Source of the DNA: CAZYWA01 sp964650975 [NCBI: uncultured bacterium]
GTDB taxonomy: Bacteria > JADJOY01
Reading direction: 5' to 3'
DNA length: 24,884 bases
Assembly: GCA_964650975.1 (NCBI GenBank)
Contig: CAZYWA010000045.1
Coordinates: 1 to 24,884, forward strand
Below the pieces are notes generated by a model. The model worked only from the letters and a program-made list of their open reading frames with translations. It was not told the DNA's origin and did not search any database. Made by a program: the position numbers and the translations under genes. Shown piece after piece: positions 15,137-23,247 of this stretch (the stretch's first letter is position 1; every line of letters starts with the position of its first letter).

Positions 15137-16642
15137 CTACGGCATTGGTTGGGACACCATCGCATGGCGCACCGCTCCGGCGATTGTCAGCGGTTCGTCA
15201 GGGACGGTTCGCAGCGCTTCCTGCAGCAGTATGCGCAGCCGAGCGACGTTGGCCGGCACGGTGAACTCGCCCAGCACCCGCGCCCGGCCTCTGCGAGCGC
15301 GGCGCCCGGCTTCGGTCGGATCGTCGTGGACCTGAGCGAGTGCATTCGCGATCGCCACCGGGTCGCCGGGGGGCACCAGCCAGCCGGTCTCGCCGTCGAG
15401 CACCAGCTCGCCGATCCCCGAGATGTCCGTGGCCACGGCCGGCAAGCCCGAGGCCATGGCCTCCATGAGCGCCACCGGGATCCCTTCCATGCGGCCGCTC
15501 GCCGTCACGATGCTGGTGAGCACGAACGCGTCCGATCTCTGCATGTGAAGCGCGACTTCGTCCTCCGGCCGCGGCCCCGCGAGAGCCAGCACGTCTTCCA
15601 CGCCCGCGTGCGCGATCTGCTCCTCGAGCTGCTTGCGGTCGGGGCCGCCGCCGATGAGCTGCCACTCGAGCCCGGGGATCCGCTCCTTCAGGAGCCGGCA
15701 GGCCTCGATCAGTACCGGGATGCCCTTGTAGTCGCGGAGGCTCGCGACGGTGATCACGCGGAACCGTTCGGCGGTCCCGCCGCCCGTGTAGCGGGCGGGG
15801 CCGGGCTCGTGCCGTTCGGGAAAGACGCCGCACCGCACCACGTGAATCTTGCTCGCCGACCGGTCCTTGCAGTAGCGCTCGAGCCAGGTGCGGTTGAACT
15901 CGGAGATCGTGACCACGAAGCGGCTCGCGTCGAGCTTCTCGGACAGCATCTCCCGGTGCAGGTAGATGTCGTGCGCGTGCGCGGTGAAGCTCATGCCGAT
16001 CCCCGCGAGCCGGTGGATCGCGCGCGCCATGAAGGCCGTGTGGGTCGCGTAGTGGGCATGGACGTGGGCGACGCCCAGGGCTTGCATGCGAGCCGCGAAC
16101 GCCGCGGCCTTGGGGATGAGTGCCAGCCCCCGTGCGAGTTGCTTCGGGTTGCGCCAGAAATGCTTCACCGTCTCGAGCCAGAGGCTGGCGTAGGCTCGCG
16201 GGTTCTTCGCGAGCCAGCGCAGATTCTGCATCGCGACGGCGGGCGATAGAAAAGGTGCGGTGTGGATGCGATCGAGGTAGCCGAGGGCGTCGGGATGCAC
16301 GACCCTCTCCGATTGCGGAATGACGACGAACAGCTCGACCGGCAGTCCCTGGCGCTCGAGCTCGACCATCTCGCGCAAGATGAACGTCTCGGTGATGGCC
16401 GGAAAGCGCATCACCAGGTAGGCGAGGCGTCCGCCCGTCCACGGCGCTCGAGCCGGTTCCGGTTGCGTCGCTTGCGGCGGCGAGGGTCGCGAGCGACGTG
16501 ACAGCGAGACCGGTGCGGCCTGGCCCACGAGCCCGTCGAGCTCGCCGGACCGCGGCGGCTGCAGTGACTCGTGCGCCCGCGGGCGATGAGTCGCCACGGA
16601 CGTATGTCGTACGACCGGTTTCGCTTCACGATCCGATTGCAA
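15137..16642 (-). CDS. GT4-family glycosyltransferase
   Basis: The product has 501 residues. A Pro/Arg-rich low-complexity N-terminus (about 1-70) precedes a GT-B fold: acceptor domain from GRLAYLVMRFPAITETFILREM, with VHAHYATHTA and FTAHAHDIYLH, then the nucleotide-sugar domain with VASLRDYKG, LIGGGPDRKQLE and the E-x7-E motif EGIPVALME near residues 385-395. It is a retaining glycosyltransferase of the colanic-acid/exopolysaccharide type (WcaL/AmsK-like by pattern), acting at the cytoplasmic face. The start is a TTG at 16642, supported by GGAGG with an 8-nt spacer; no ATG occurs before the conserved core. Whether the basic N-terminus has a role is unknown. It lies upstream of a secreted putative hydrolase, consistent with polysaccharide assembly. 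Confidence 0.9.
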   Translation of the reverse strand: MQSDREAKPVVRHTSVATHRPRAHESLQPPRSGELDGLVGQAAPVSLSRRSRPSPPQATQPEPARAPWTGGRLAYLVMRFPAITETFILREMVELERQGLPVELFVVIPQSERVVHPDALGYLDRIHTAPFLSPAVAMQNLRWLAKNPRAYASLWLETVKHFWRNPKQLARGLALIPKAAAFAARMQALGVAHVHAHYATHTAFMARAIHRLAGIGMSFTAHAHDIYLHREMLSEKLDASRFVVTISEFNRTWLERYCKDRSASKIHVVRCGVFPERHEPGPARYTGGGTAERFRVITVASLRDYKGIPVLIEACRLLKERIPGLEWQLIGGGPDRKQLEEQIAHAGVEDVLALAGPRPEDEVALHMQRSDAFVLTSIVTASGRMEGIPVALMEAMASGLPAVATDISGIGELVLDGETGWLVPPGDPVAIANALAQVHDDPTEAGRRARRGRARVLGEFTVPANVARLRILLQEALRTVPDEPLTIAGAVRHAMVSQPMP

Positions 16643-16843
16643 GGCGGGCCCCTCCGTCTTTGCTCGTCACGCCGTCGCTAGATGCAGATGACCACCTCTC
16701 GATCCACCCTTGCGAGTCGATCCCGGAGAGTCGAAACAGGACCGACGTTATTTGCCTGTGGGGAATTGTACCATCGGAATCCGTCCTGTTTTGGCTTGGG
16801 GGATACTCCCTGGTGTCTTCGCGCCACCGGCAGGCGCGAAGGA
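16643..16843 (-). promoter_or_regulatory. Upstream region of the glycosyltransferase gene
   Basis: This 201-bp gap lies between the end of the mla operon and the glycosyltransferase start. It contains an AT-richer patch (16740-16800) that reads TACAAT on the minus strand near 16764-16769, a plausible -10 box, without a good -35. The promoter assignment is tentative. Confidence 0.3.
16817..16841 (-). terminator. Perfect 9-bp hairpin at the end of the mla operon
   Basis: CTTCGCGCC and GGCGCGAAG are perfect inverse partners with a 7-nt loop, starting 3 nt past the TGA of the PqiC-like gene. No U-tract follows, so it may be an mRNA 3'-end stabiliser or a weak/Rho-assisted terminator. Confidence 0.5.
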
Positions 16844-17470
16844 TCACCGGCCGCTTGGCGGCGCCGCCACGAGCGACGCCGCGACCGCGGTCGCGATCCG
16901 CGAGCTGGTCTCGCCGACCGCGTGTCCCATGGCACGGGTCATGGTGAGCGGATCGTCGTCGACGATCGGCTCATCCACCGTGAACGCCTGGTCGAGGAGC
17001 GGCCGCCGATCGGAGCCGCGCAGCACCACGTGCACGCTCACCTGGGCCACGTGGGCCGGTGACCGGACCTCGTCGAATGCATCGACCTCGGCCGTCAGCG
17101 CCGGCGCCGTTCCGTCGTCCGACAGGATGACCGCACCGGTGGCCCGGAGCGAGGATACCAGCGACCTTTCCACGTAGGCGGCCGGCAGCTCGAGCCAGCG
17201 GCGCTGCTCGTAAAAGTGATATTCGACCGGCGACGATCGCCACACGATGCGTTCCCGCAGGAACGGCGCGCCGGTGACCGAGCGCAGGTGCAACGAGTGG
17301 AGGTTCGCCGCGTACGGTGCAGGGGATGGCGCCGCGCCGATCGCTTCGCTGGTCGCGGCCGCCGGGGGCGCGGCGACGTCGAGGCGGAAGAACCGCGGCT
17401 CCGCCGCATCCCGTGCCACGCAACCGGCGGTCAAGAGCGCCGCGATCCCGAGCCAGCGCGAGCGTCTCAT
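16844..17470 (-). CDS. PqiC-like ABC transport auxiliary lipoprotein of the MCE system
   Basis: The product has 208 residues. The lipoprotein signal LLTAGC places the lipidated Cys at residue 17. The rest resembles the ABC-type transport auxiliary lipoprotein family (PqiC/YmbA): FFRLDV near the start, IVWRSSPVEYHFYEQRRWLELP and a C-terminal beta/helix part with LLDQAFTVDEPI. Such proteins sit at the outer membrane and work with MCE proteins. The ATG at 17470 was chosen because the lipobox follows at the right distance, GAGG lies 9 nt upstream, and it is 1 nt after the mlaD-like stop. It is the last gene of the operon. Confidence 0.87.
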   Translation of the reverse strand: MRRSRWLGIAALLTAGCVARDAAEPRFFRLDVAAPPAAATSEAIGAAPSPAPYAANLHSLHLRSVTGAPFLRERIVWRSSPVEYHFYEQRRWLELPAAYVERSLVSSLRATGAVILSDDGTAPALTAEVDAFDEVRSPAHVAQVSVHVVLRGSDRRPLLDQAFTVDEPIVDDDPLTMTRAMGHAVGETSSRIATAVAASLVAAPPSGR

Positions 17471-17471
17471 C

Positions 17472-18422
17472 TCAGCGTGCCTCGGCGTCCGGTGCCGGAT
17501 CGGGACGTGGACCGCGGAGGATCGCGCTGGGGTCGCGCTGCAGCGAATCCGCCAGCGTTCGCACCGATTCGAGCGCCTCACGTAGCGCGATCAGGCTCTG
17601 TCGCAGCTCGTCGCGAACGTCGTCCACCTGGGTGGCCGCGTTTCCCACCGAGCTGGCGGCGCTTCCGACCGACGTCGCGGCTCCGCCGAAGGCCCCGGCC
17701 GCGCTGCGAACCGACGCGGCGGTGGCGCCGAGCTGAGCGGCGTCGAGCGCGGTCTGGGCGTGCGCCGCGGCATTGCGGAGCTGCACCAGCAGCGCGTTGA
17801 ACGAGCCGTTCTCGGCGCTCAGCGTGGTCGACAGACGGTCGACCGCGGCGAGCGTCTTGCGGAGGTCGGCGGCCGCTTGCGTCACTCCGTCTTCCACCGC
17901 CGGGAACCGGTTCAGGATCTCGACCGCCGCGTCCTCGAGCCCCTTCAACGTCGAGGGCGCGGAGGGCACGTAGTTGGGCGGCGGCGTGAACGGCAGCGTG
18001 GGCGCGGGGTATCGCTCCGGGTCGAAGAAATCGACCTGCAGGAAGCGGACTCCGGTGATTCCCGCGGCGACCAGCTGCACCCGGAGGTTGGCATCGACGA
18101 AGGTCGCGCCGCGCCGCGGAACCGGTGTCTCGAGCCCGAGGTGGGCGAGCTGGTCGACGTAGATGTCGGAGGTCACCTGCACGTGCCGGTGATCGGGTGC
18201 GATGGTGATGTCGGCCACGGTGCCGAGTGTCACACCGCGGAACTTGACCGGCGAGCCGACGTCGAGCCCTTGCACGGACTCGTCGAAGTAGGTGACGGCC
18301 TGAAAGGACTCGCGCTGAAAGCGGTGCGCGCCGAGCCAGAACACCGTGCCGATGCCCGCGGAGATCGAGATCACCACGAAGAGTCCCAGCTTCCAGTGGT
18401 TGGTGGCGGTGGTGTGCGCCAT
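17472..18422 (-). CDS. mlaD: MlaD-like MCE-domain substrate-binding protein
   Basis: The product has 316 residues. A single N-terminal TM anchor (LGLFVVISISAGIGTVFWL, about 12-31) precedes one MCE domain (about 38-130: VTYFDESVQGLDVGSPVKFRGVTLGTV, then AGITGVRFLQVDF). A long periplasmic helical region (about 160-290) rich in Ala/Ser/Val follows, then a Pro/Asp tail. MCE proteins form hexameric rings that carry phospholipids between inner and outer membrane. The product is longer than E. coli MlaD (about 183 residues), so the helical tail may form a longer barrel or needle (inference). One nt separates it from mlaF upstream and one nt from the lipoprotein gene downstream. Confidence 0.92.
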   Translation of the reverse strand: MAHTTATNHWKLGLFVVISISAGIGTVFWLGAHRFQRESFQAVTYFDESVQGLDVGSPVKFRGVTLGTVADITIAPDHRHVQVTSDIYVDQLAHLGLETPVPRRGATFVDANLRVQLVAAGITGVRFLQVDFFDPERYPAPTLPFTPPPNYVPSAPSTLKGLEDAAVEILNRFPAVEDGVTQAAADLRKTLAAVDRLSTTLSAENGSFNALLVQLRNAAAHAQTALDAAQLGATAASVRSAAGAFGGAATSVGSAASSVGNAATQVDDVRDELRQSLIALREALESVRTLADSLQRDPSAILRGPRPDPAPDAEAR

Positions 18423-18423
18423 G

Positions 18424-19191
18424 TCACGCCGCTCGCGGGTCGCGGTTGAAGAAGGCGCGCACCCGCGGATCGGGGTCGCCGTCGCGGAGCTCGGCGGGCC
18501 GGCCGCGCGCGATGACGCCGCGGGTGTGGCCGTCGAGCAGGATGCACTCTCCCGCGATCGCGAAGATGCTCGCGAGCTCGTGGGTCACGATCACGGTGGT
18601 GACGCCGAGGCTCTGGTTGAGCGTGAGGATGAGCTCGTCGAGCTCGGCCGAGCTCACGGGGTCGAGGCCGGCCGATGGCTCGTCCAGGAACAAGAGCGGT
18701 GCGTCGAGCGCCAGCGCTCGCGCGATGCCGGCACGCTTCTTCATGCCGCCCGAGATCTCGGCCGGGAGATGGTGCTCGAAGCCTTCGAGGCCGACCACGC
18801 GCAGCTTGGAGCGCACGATCGTGTCGAGCGCGCCGGCGTCGAGGCGTGTCCATTTTCGGAGTGGCAGCGCCACGTTGTCGAACAGCGTCATCGAGCCGAA
18901 GAGGGCGCCCGACTGGAAGAGCACGCCGTAGGTCGGCGGGCCGCTGCGCTGCGGCGTCGCGCCCTGGATGCGAATCCGGCCGCCCATCGGCTCCTCGAGC
19001 CCGATCAGATGGCGGAGCAGTGTCGACTTGCCGGAGCCGCTGCCGCCCAGGATCGCGAACACCTGGCCGGCCGCCACCGCGAAATCGAGGTCCTCGAGCA
19101 CCACCGTGTTGCCGTAACCGATGGTGAGCCGCTCGACGTCGATCATCGGCGCGACCGTCGGCGGCGTGGGCGGCTCAGAGTCCGAAGGCAT
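18424..19191 (-). CDS. mlaF: MlaF-like ABC transporter ATPase
   Basis: The product has 255 residues. All ABC motifs are present: Walker A GGSGSGKST, Q-loop LFQSGALFGSMTLFDNV (the form typical of MCE-linked ATPases), signature ISGGMKKRAGIARAL, Walker B LLFLDEPSAGLDP and switch His in VTHEL. It powers phospholipid movement through MlaE. The ATG at 19191 overlaps the mlaE 3' end by 17 bp; a later in-frame ATG at 19146 (MIDVERL) is a possible alternative and would remove a Pro-rich 15-residue leader. Neither has a strong ribosome site, which fits translational coupling. Confidence 0.94.
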   Translation of the reverse strand: MPSDSEPPTPPTVAPMIDVERLTIGYGNTVVLEDLDFAVAAGQVFAILGGSGSGKSTLLRHLIGLEEPMGGRIRIQGATPQRSGPPTYGVLFQSGALFGSMTLFDNVALPLRKWTRLDAGALDTIVRSKLRVVGLEGFEHHLPAEISGGMKKRAGIARALALDAPLLFLDEPSAGLDPVSSAELDELILTLNQSLGVTTVIVTHELASIFAIAGECILLDGHTRGVIARGRPAELRDGDPDPRVRAFFNRDPRAA

Positions 19192-20317
19192 TGAAGAGCA
19201 CCGTGAAGACCGCGTCGGCCATGACGATGGCGAACAGGCTGGTGACCACGGCCGACGTGGTGGCGCGCCCGACTCCCTCGGCGCCGCCCTGGGTGCCGAG
19301 CCCGCGCTGACACGCGATCAGGCCGATATTGAGGCCGAACACCGCCGCCTTCAAGCATCCCGACGACACGTCCCACACGTCGACAGCTTTCTGGACCTCG
19401 ACCAGATACGCGTGCGCGGTCAGGTCGAGGCTCAGCATGGCCACCAGCAGCCCGCCCGCGATCCCCACCAGATCGCCGAGGATCGTGAGCAGCGGCGCGA
19501 TCAGCACCAGCGCCAGCACCCGCGGGATCACCAGGAAATGGAACGGATCGAGGCCCAGCGTGCGCAGCGCGTCGATCTCCTCCGAGACCCGCATGGTGCC
19601 GAGCTCGGCCGAGAACGCCGCCCCCGAGCGGCCGGCGATGATGATCGCCGTCATGAGCGGCGCGAGCTCGCGGGTGATCGAGAGCCCCACCAGATCGGCG
19701 ACGAAGATGTTGGCGCCGAACTGCTTGAGCTGCAGCGCGGCCTGGAAGCCCGTAACCAAGCCCACCAGCAGATTGATGATGAGGACGATCGGGACTCCGT
19801 CCGCTCCGGCGCGCTCCACGAGCTTCGCGAGGTCGGCCCACTGGACGAGCCGCGGCCAGCGCACCGCCTGCGCGCACGCGACCGCCACGTCGCCGACGAA
19901 GTCGAGAGCCTTGCTCTCGGCGAAGATGGTGAGCGTCTCGCGGCCGATCTGGTCGAGGATCCCGATCCCGCGCGGCGGCGGACGCGAGCTCGGCCGCGGC
20001 GGGTGGGCGCCGTAGAGATCGAGCATCGCCCGCACCGGTCCGCGCGCGCCCACGATCTCCGGTGTGGCCGCCGCAGAGGAGAGCTCGGTGCGAAGCTCGA
20101 GCAAGAGCGCGGTCGCCGCGCCGTCGAGGTGCTCGACGCCCGAAAGGTCGATCTCGACCCGTCGCCCGGCGGGGATCGAGCGGGCGAGCCGGCGCACCTC
20201 CTGCCAGGACGCGAAGCACGCCCGGAACTTGAGCTCGCCCGAGAACCGGAGTGCCGTGCGGCCGTCGTCGAGATCGACGCGCTCCACCCGGTACGGTGGC
20301 GAGCTGGTTTCCTTCAT
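19175..20317 (-). CDS. mlaE: STAS-MlaE fusion, ABC transporter permease of the MCE system
   Basis: The product has 380 residues. An N-terminal STAS (MlaB-like) domain (about 8-105, with VEIDLSGVEHLDGAATALLL) is fused to a MlaE permease (about 120-380). The permease shows the family hallmark GFQAALQLKQFGA, then LGLSITRELAPL-type residues (VGLSITRELAPLMTAI), GRSGAAFSAELGTM and EEIDALRTLG. In E. coli MlaB and MlaE are separate proteins; the fusion is common elsewhere. At the position of the regulatory Thr of MlaB (D-T-A-G) this protein reads D-G-A-A. It is the first gene of the four-gene operon. The ATG has no clear Shine-Dalgarno, and only 62 bp separate it from the divergent K+ channel gene. 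Confidence 0.93.
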   Translation of the reverse strand: MKETSSPPYRVERVDLDDGRTALRFSGELKFRACFASWQEVRRLARSIPAGRRVEIDLSGVEHLDGAATALLLELRTELSSAAATPEIVGARGPVRAMLDLYGAHPPRPSSRPPPRGIGILDQIGRETLTIFAESKALDFVGDVAVACAQAVRWPRLVQWADLAKLVERAGADGVPIVLIINLLVGLVTGFQAALQLKQFGANIFVADLVGLSITRELAPLMTAIIIAGRSGAAFSAELGTMRVSEEIDALRTLGLDPFHFLVIPRVLALVLIAPLLTILGDLVGIAGGLLVAMLSLDLTAHAYLVEVQKAVDVWDVSSGCLKAAVFGLNIGLIACQRGLGTQGGAEGVGRATTSAVVTSLFAIVMADAVFTVLFNAFGL

Positions 20318-20379
20318 CGCGCGCGCATCGACGTTCGTTCGAGGCCAGCTCCGGGCGCAGTCGCTATGCTTCGCCGATC
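20318..20379. promoter_or_regulatory. Short divergent promoter region, mlaE / K+ channel
   Basis: Only 62 bp separate two divergent start codons. On the plus strand TATGCT (20365-20370) ends 9 nt before the channel's GTG, a spacing that would place the transcript start at or next to the start codon (possible leaderless mRNA). No matching -35 is evident. Confidence 0.35.
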
Positions 20380-21246
20380 GTGAAAGCGAATCGCAAGGAG
20401 ACCACCCGGACGCTCGGCTACAACGTCCATGTGGTCGGCGTTCCGGCTCCCGGGATGCACGATCTCTATCACGCGCTGTTGCGCGTGCCGTGGTGGGCGG
20501 CGTTCGCGATCATCGTGGGCGGTTACCTGCTGCTCAACCTGCTGTTCGCGCTGCTCTATCTCTGGGTCGGCGGCGTCGCTAACGCGACACCAGGCTCGCT
20601 GCTCGATGCCTTTTTCTTCAGCGTACAGACGATGGGGACGATCGGGTACGGAAACATGTATCCGGTCACGCGAGCCGCCAACGGGCTGGTGGTGGCCGAG
20701 TCGGTGGCCGGGCTGGTGGTCACCGCGCTCGCGACCGGGCTGGTGTTCGTGCGCTTCTCGCAGACGCGGGCGCGACTGGCCTTCTCCTCCAAGGTGGCCA
20801 TCGGGCCCATGGACGGTATCCCGACGCTGATGCTGCGGGTGGGGAACGAGCGGCGCGGCAACATCGTCGACGCGCAGTTCCGCCTGAGCCTCACCCGGCG
20901 GACCGAGACCGCCGAGGGGATGACCCTCTATCGCCTCGAGGAGCTGCCGCTGGTGCGCCGGCGCGCTCCGGCGCTGTCGCGCGCGTGGACGGTCATGCAC
21001 CGGATCGTGGAGGGTAGTCCCCTCCACGGCTACGACGCCCTGATGCTGGCGACGGCGGACGCCGAGCTGCAGCTCGAGGTGGTCGGCATCGACGACACCT
21101 CGCTGCAGCAGGTGCACGCGAGGAACACGTGGTTTCCAGGGGCCGTGGCGTGGGGTTCGCGCCTGGCCGACATCGTCTCCGAGACGCCCGATGGCGACAT
21201 GATCGTCGACCTCGCCAAGTTCCACGAGGTGATTCCCGTTGGCTGA
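20380..21246 (+). CDS. KirBac-type inward-rectifier potassium channel
   Basis: The product has 288 residues. An amphipathic slide helix (about 26-37), TM1 (about 40-63), pore helix and selectivity filter T-I-G-Y-G (87-91, within TMGTIGYGNMYP), and TM2 (about 102-125) are followed by an IRK-type cytoplasmic beta domain (about 130-285: LMLRVGNERRGNIVDAQFRLSL, PLHGYDALML, VHARNTWF). It is a tetrameric inner-membrane K+ channel. The GTG at 20380 gives MKANRKETTRTLGYN, matching a Kir N-terminus; a longer in-frame ATG start at 20251 would overlap mlaE. No Shine-Dalgarno is visible. Its stop overlaps the start of the Enzyme I-like gene by 8 bp, so the two are probably co-expressed. Confidence 0.92.
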   Translation: MKANRKETTRTLGYNVHVVGVPAPGMHDLYHALLRVPWWAAFAIIVGGYLLLNLLFALLYLWVGGVANATPGSLLDAFFFSVQTMGTIGYGNMYPVTRAANGLVVAESVAGLVVTALATGLVFVRFSQTRARLAFSSKVAIGPMDGIPTLMLRVGNERRGNIVDAQFRLSLTRRTETAEGMTLYRLEELPLVRRRAPALSRAWTVMHRIVEGSPLHGYDALMLATADAELQLEVVGIDDTSLQQVHARNTWFPGAVAWGSRLADIVSETPDGDMIVDLAKFHEVIPVG

Positions 21247-23182
21247 AGCCGCCATGCACGTGGAGCTGCGCGGGGTGCGCATCTCGCCCGGGCTCGCCCG
21301 TGGCACCGCGTGGATCACCGGCGACATCCTCGAGACCAGCGTCGGCCCGGCTCGCATCGAGGCCCGCCAGGTCGACGCCGAGTGGGAGCGGATCCGCCAG
21401 GCCTTCGCGCGGGCTCGCGAGGATCTCGAGGAGTCGGCGCGCCGCGTGAAGGAGCAGCTCGCGCCGAGCCTCGCCGAGATCTTCCATGCCCACCAGCTGA
21501 TGCTCGACGGAGTGCTCGCGTCTCCCGATCTCGAGGATGCGCTGCGCTCGTCGCTGCTCTCGGCGTCCGAGGCGGTGAGGACGGTGTTCCGCCGCTGGGA
21601 AGCGAGGTTCCAAGCGCTCGAGGGCGAGAGCTTCCAGGAACGCGGCGACGACATCCGCGATCTGGGGCGCCGCGTGCTTCGCGAGCTCGAAGGACCGGAT
21701 GCGTGCGGGCTGCGCGCGATGCCCGCCGGCAGCGTGCTGGTGACGCAACGATTGCTGCCGTCGGACGTGGTGTCGCTGTCGCGGCGCAGCGTGGCGGCGA
21801 TCATCGTCGAATCGCTGGGACCGGGCTCGCACGCGGCCCTCTTGGCGCGCGAGAAGAGCATTCCGGTGGTGGCGGAGATCCCGGACCTGCTGGCGCAGAT
21901 CCGTCGCGGTGACGAGCTCTTGGTCGACGCGTTCCTGGGCACCGTCGTGGTGGCGCCGGAGGCGGCGGGGCGGCGCGAGTTCGAGGAGCGCATCGAGCGG
22001 CACCAGGCGACCCTGGTTCGCTGCCGCGTCGACTGTCACAAGCCCGCCGTCACCCGGGACGGCCACGCGGTCACGGTGGAGGCGAACGCCGGCGCTCGCG
22101 AGGACATCGAGCTGGTGGTCGACAGCGGCGCCGACGGCGTCGGTCTGCTCCGGATCGAGCAGCTCTATCTCAGCCGCGAGCTGCCGCTCTCGGAGAGCGA
22201 GCTGCTCGAGGATCTGCGTGAGCTCTCGGCGCCGCTTCGCCATTTGCCGCTCACGATCCGGCTGCTCGACGTCGGCGGGGACAAGGCCATCCCCTCGATC
22301 CGCCTGCCCGCCGTCGCGAACCCAGCCCTTGGCAAGCGTGGCGTGCGCCTGCTGCTCGATTATCCGGAGCTCACGCGCACCCAGCTGCGCGCGCTCCTGC
22401 ACCTCTCGAGCGAGCAGCGGATCCGCCTCCTGGTCCCGATGATCACCGACGCCAGCGACTTCCGGCGCATGCGCGAGCTCGCGACCGCGGTCGCCGGCGA
22501 GCTCGGCATACCGCTGCCGCCGCTCGGGGCGATGATCGAGACGCCCGCGGCGGCGCTCACCGTGGAGTCGATCGCGAGCGACGCCGACTTCCTGTGCGTC
22601 GGGACCAACGACCTCACCCAGTACACGATGGCCGCGGGTCGGGACGACGCCACCGTGAGCCGCTACTACGTGGACGACCATCCTGCACTGCTCCGGCTCC
22701 TGGGCATGATCGCGGCCGGTGCCTCAGGAAAGCCGATCACCATCTGCGGCGAGCTCGCCGGGCGCGAGGAAGCGGTGCCCGCGCTGCTCAGGCTGGGCTT
22801 TCGCGGCTTGAGCATCGCGCCGTCGCTGATCCCGACCATCAAGGTGCGGGTGCGTGCGACGTTCGTGGACGAAAGCGCCACGTCCGCCCCGGGGGTACCC
22901 GAACCGGTCACCATCGAATCGCCGTGCGCTCACGCCAGTGACGTCAAGATCCGCGCGGTGAGTCGCCCGGCGGAGGCCTGCGAGGATTGCGTCCCCGCCG
23001 GCGGCCGCTGGATCAACCTGCGCACTTGCCTCAGCTGCGGGCACGTGGGTTGTTGCGACTCTTCGCCGAATCGCCACGCGCGCCGGCACTTCGAGCAGAC
23101 CGGCCACCCGGTCATGACCTCGTCGGAGCCAGGCGAGACCTGGGTGTGGTGCTTCGCCCACGACCGAGGCCTCTCTGCGTGA
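21239..23182 (+). CDS. PTS Enzyme I (PEP-protein phosphotransferase) fused to a UBP-type zinc finger
   Basis: The product has 647 residues. Residues 1-555 cover Enzyme I: HPr-binding helical region, phospho-His H198 (GPGSHAALLAR; the usual T-S-H reads G-S-H), and the PEP-binding barrel with GLLRIEQLYL, LDVGGDKAIPSIR, VGTNDLTQYTMA and active-site C503 (ICGELAG). It should autophosphorylate on PEP and phosphorylate an HPr/NPr-type carrier, not encoded in this window. Residues about 560-640 form a UBP-type zinc finger: CAH, CEDC, NLRTCLSCGHVGCCDSS, RHARRHFEQTGHPV and EPGETWVWC, with all expected Cys/His ligands. The TTG at 21239 is favoured because GAGGTGA lies 6 nt upstream; an in-frame ATG at 21254 is the alternative. 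No frameshift is visible at the junction. Confidence 0.93.
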   Translation: MAEAAMHVELRGVRISPGLARGTAWITGDILETSVGPARIEARQVDAEWERIRQAFARAREDLEESARRVKEQLAPSLAEIFHAHQLMLDGVLASPDLEDALRSSLLSASEAVRTVFRRWEARFQALEGESFQERGDDIRDLGRRVLRELEGPDACGLRAMPAGSVLVTQRLLPSDVVSLSRRSVAAIIVESLGPGSHAALLAREKSIPVVAEIPDLLAQIRRGDELLVDAFLGTVVVAPEAAGRREFEERIERHQATLVRCRVDCHKPAVTRDGHAVTVEANAGAREDIELVVDSGADGVGLLRIEQLYLSRELPLSESELLEDLRELSAPLRHLPLTIRLLDVGGDKAIPSIRLPAVANPALGKRGVRLLLDYPELTRTQLRALLHLSSEQRIRLLVPMITDASDFRRMRELATAVAGELGIPLPPLGAMIETPAAALTVESIASDADFLCVGTNDLTQYTMAAGRDDATVSRYYVDDHPALLRLLGMIAAGASGKPITICGELAGREEAVPALLRLGFRGLSIAPSLIPTIKVRVRATFVDESATSAPGVPEPVTIESPCAHASDVKIRAVSRPAEACEDCVPAGGRWINLRTCLSCGHVGCCDSSPNRHARRHFEQTGHPVMTSSEPGETWVWCFAHDRGLSA

Positions 23183-23247
23183 GGGGCCGCAGGACCGGGT
23201 GGTGCGCCGCGAGCTCAGGCGCTCTTGGACCTGACGGATCTGACCGG

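Noticed and set aside
16740-16800. Cyclic-di-GMP (GEMM) riboswitch upstream of the glycosyltransferase
   Set aside because: A CACAGGCAAA string on the minus strand resembles one conserved element, but the following GACGCAAAGCC-type element and tetraloop-receptor pairing are absent.
16643-16843. Sigma-54 promoter upstream of the glycosyltransferase
   Set aside because: No properly spaced GG/GC -24/-12 pair was found on either strand.
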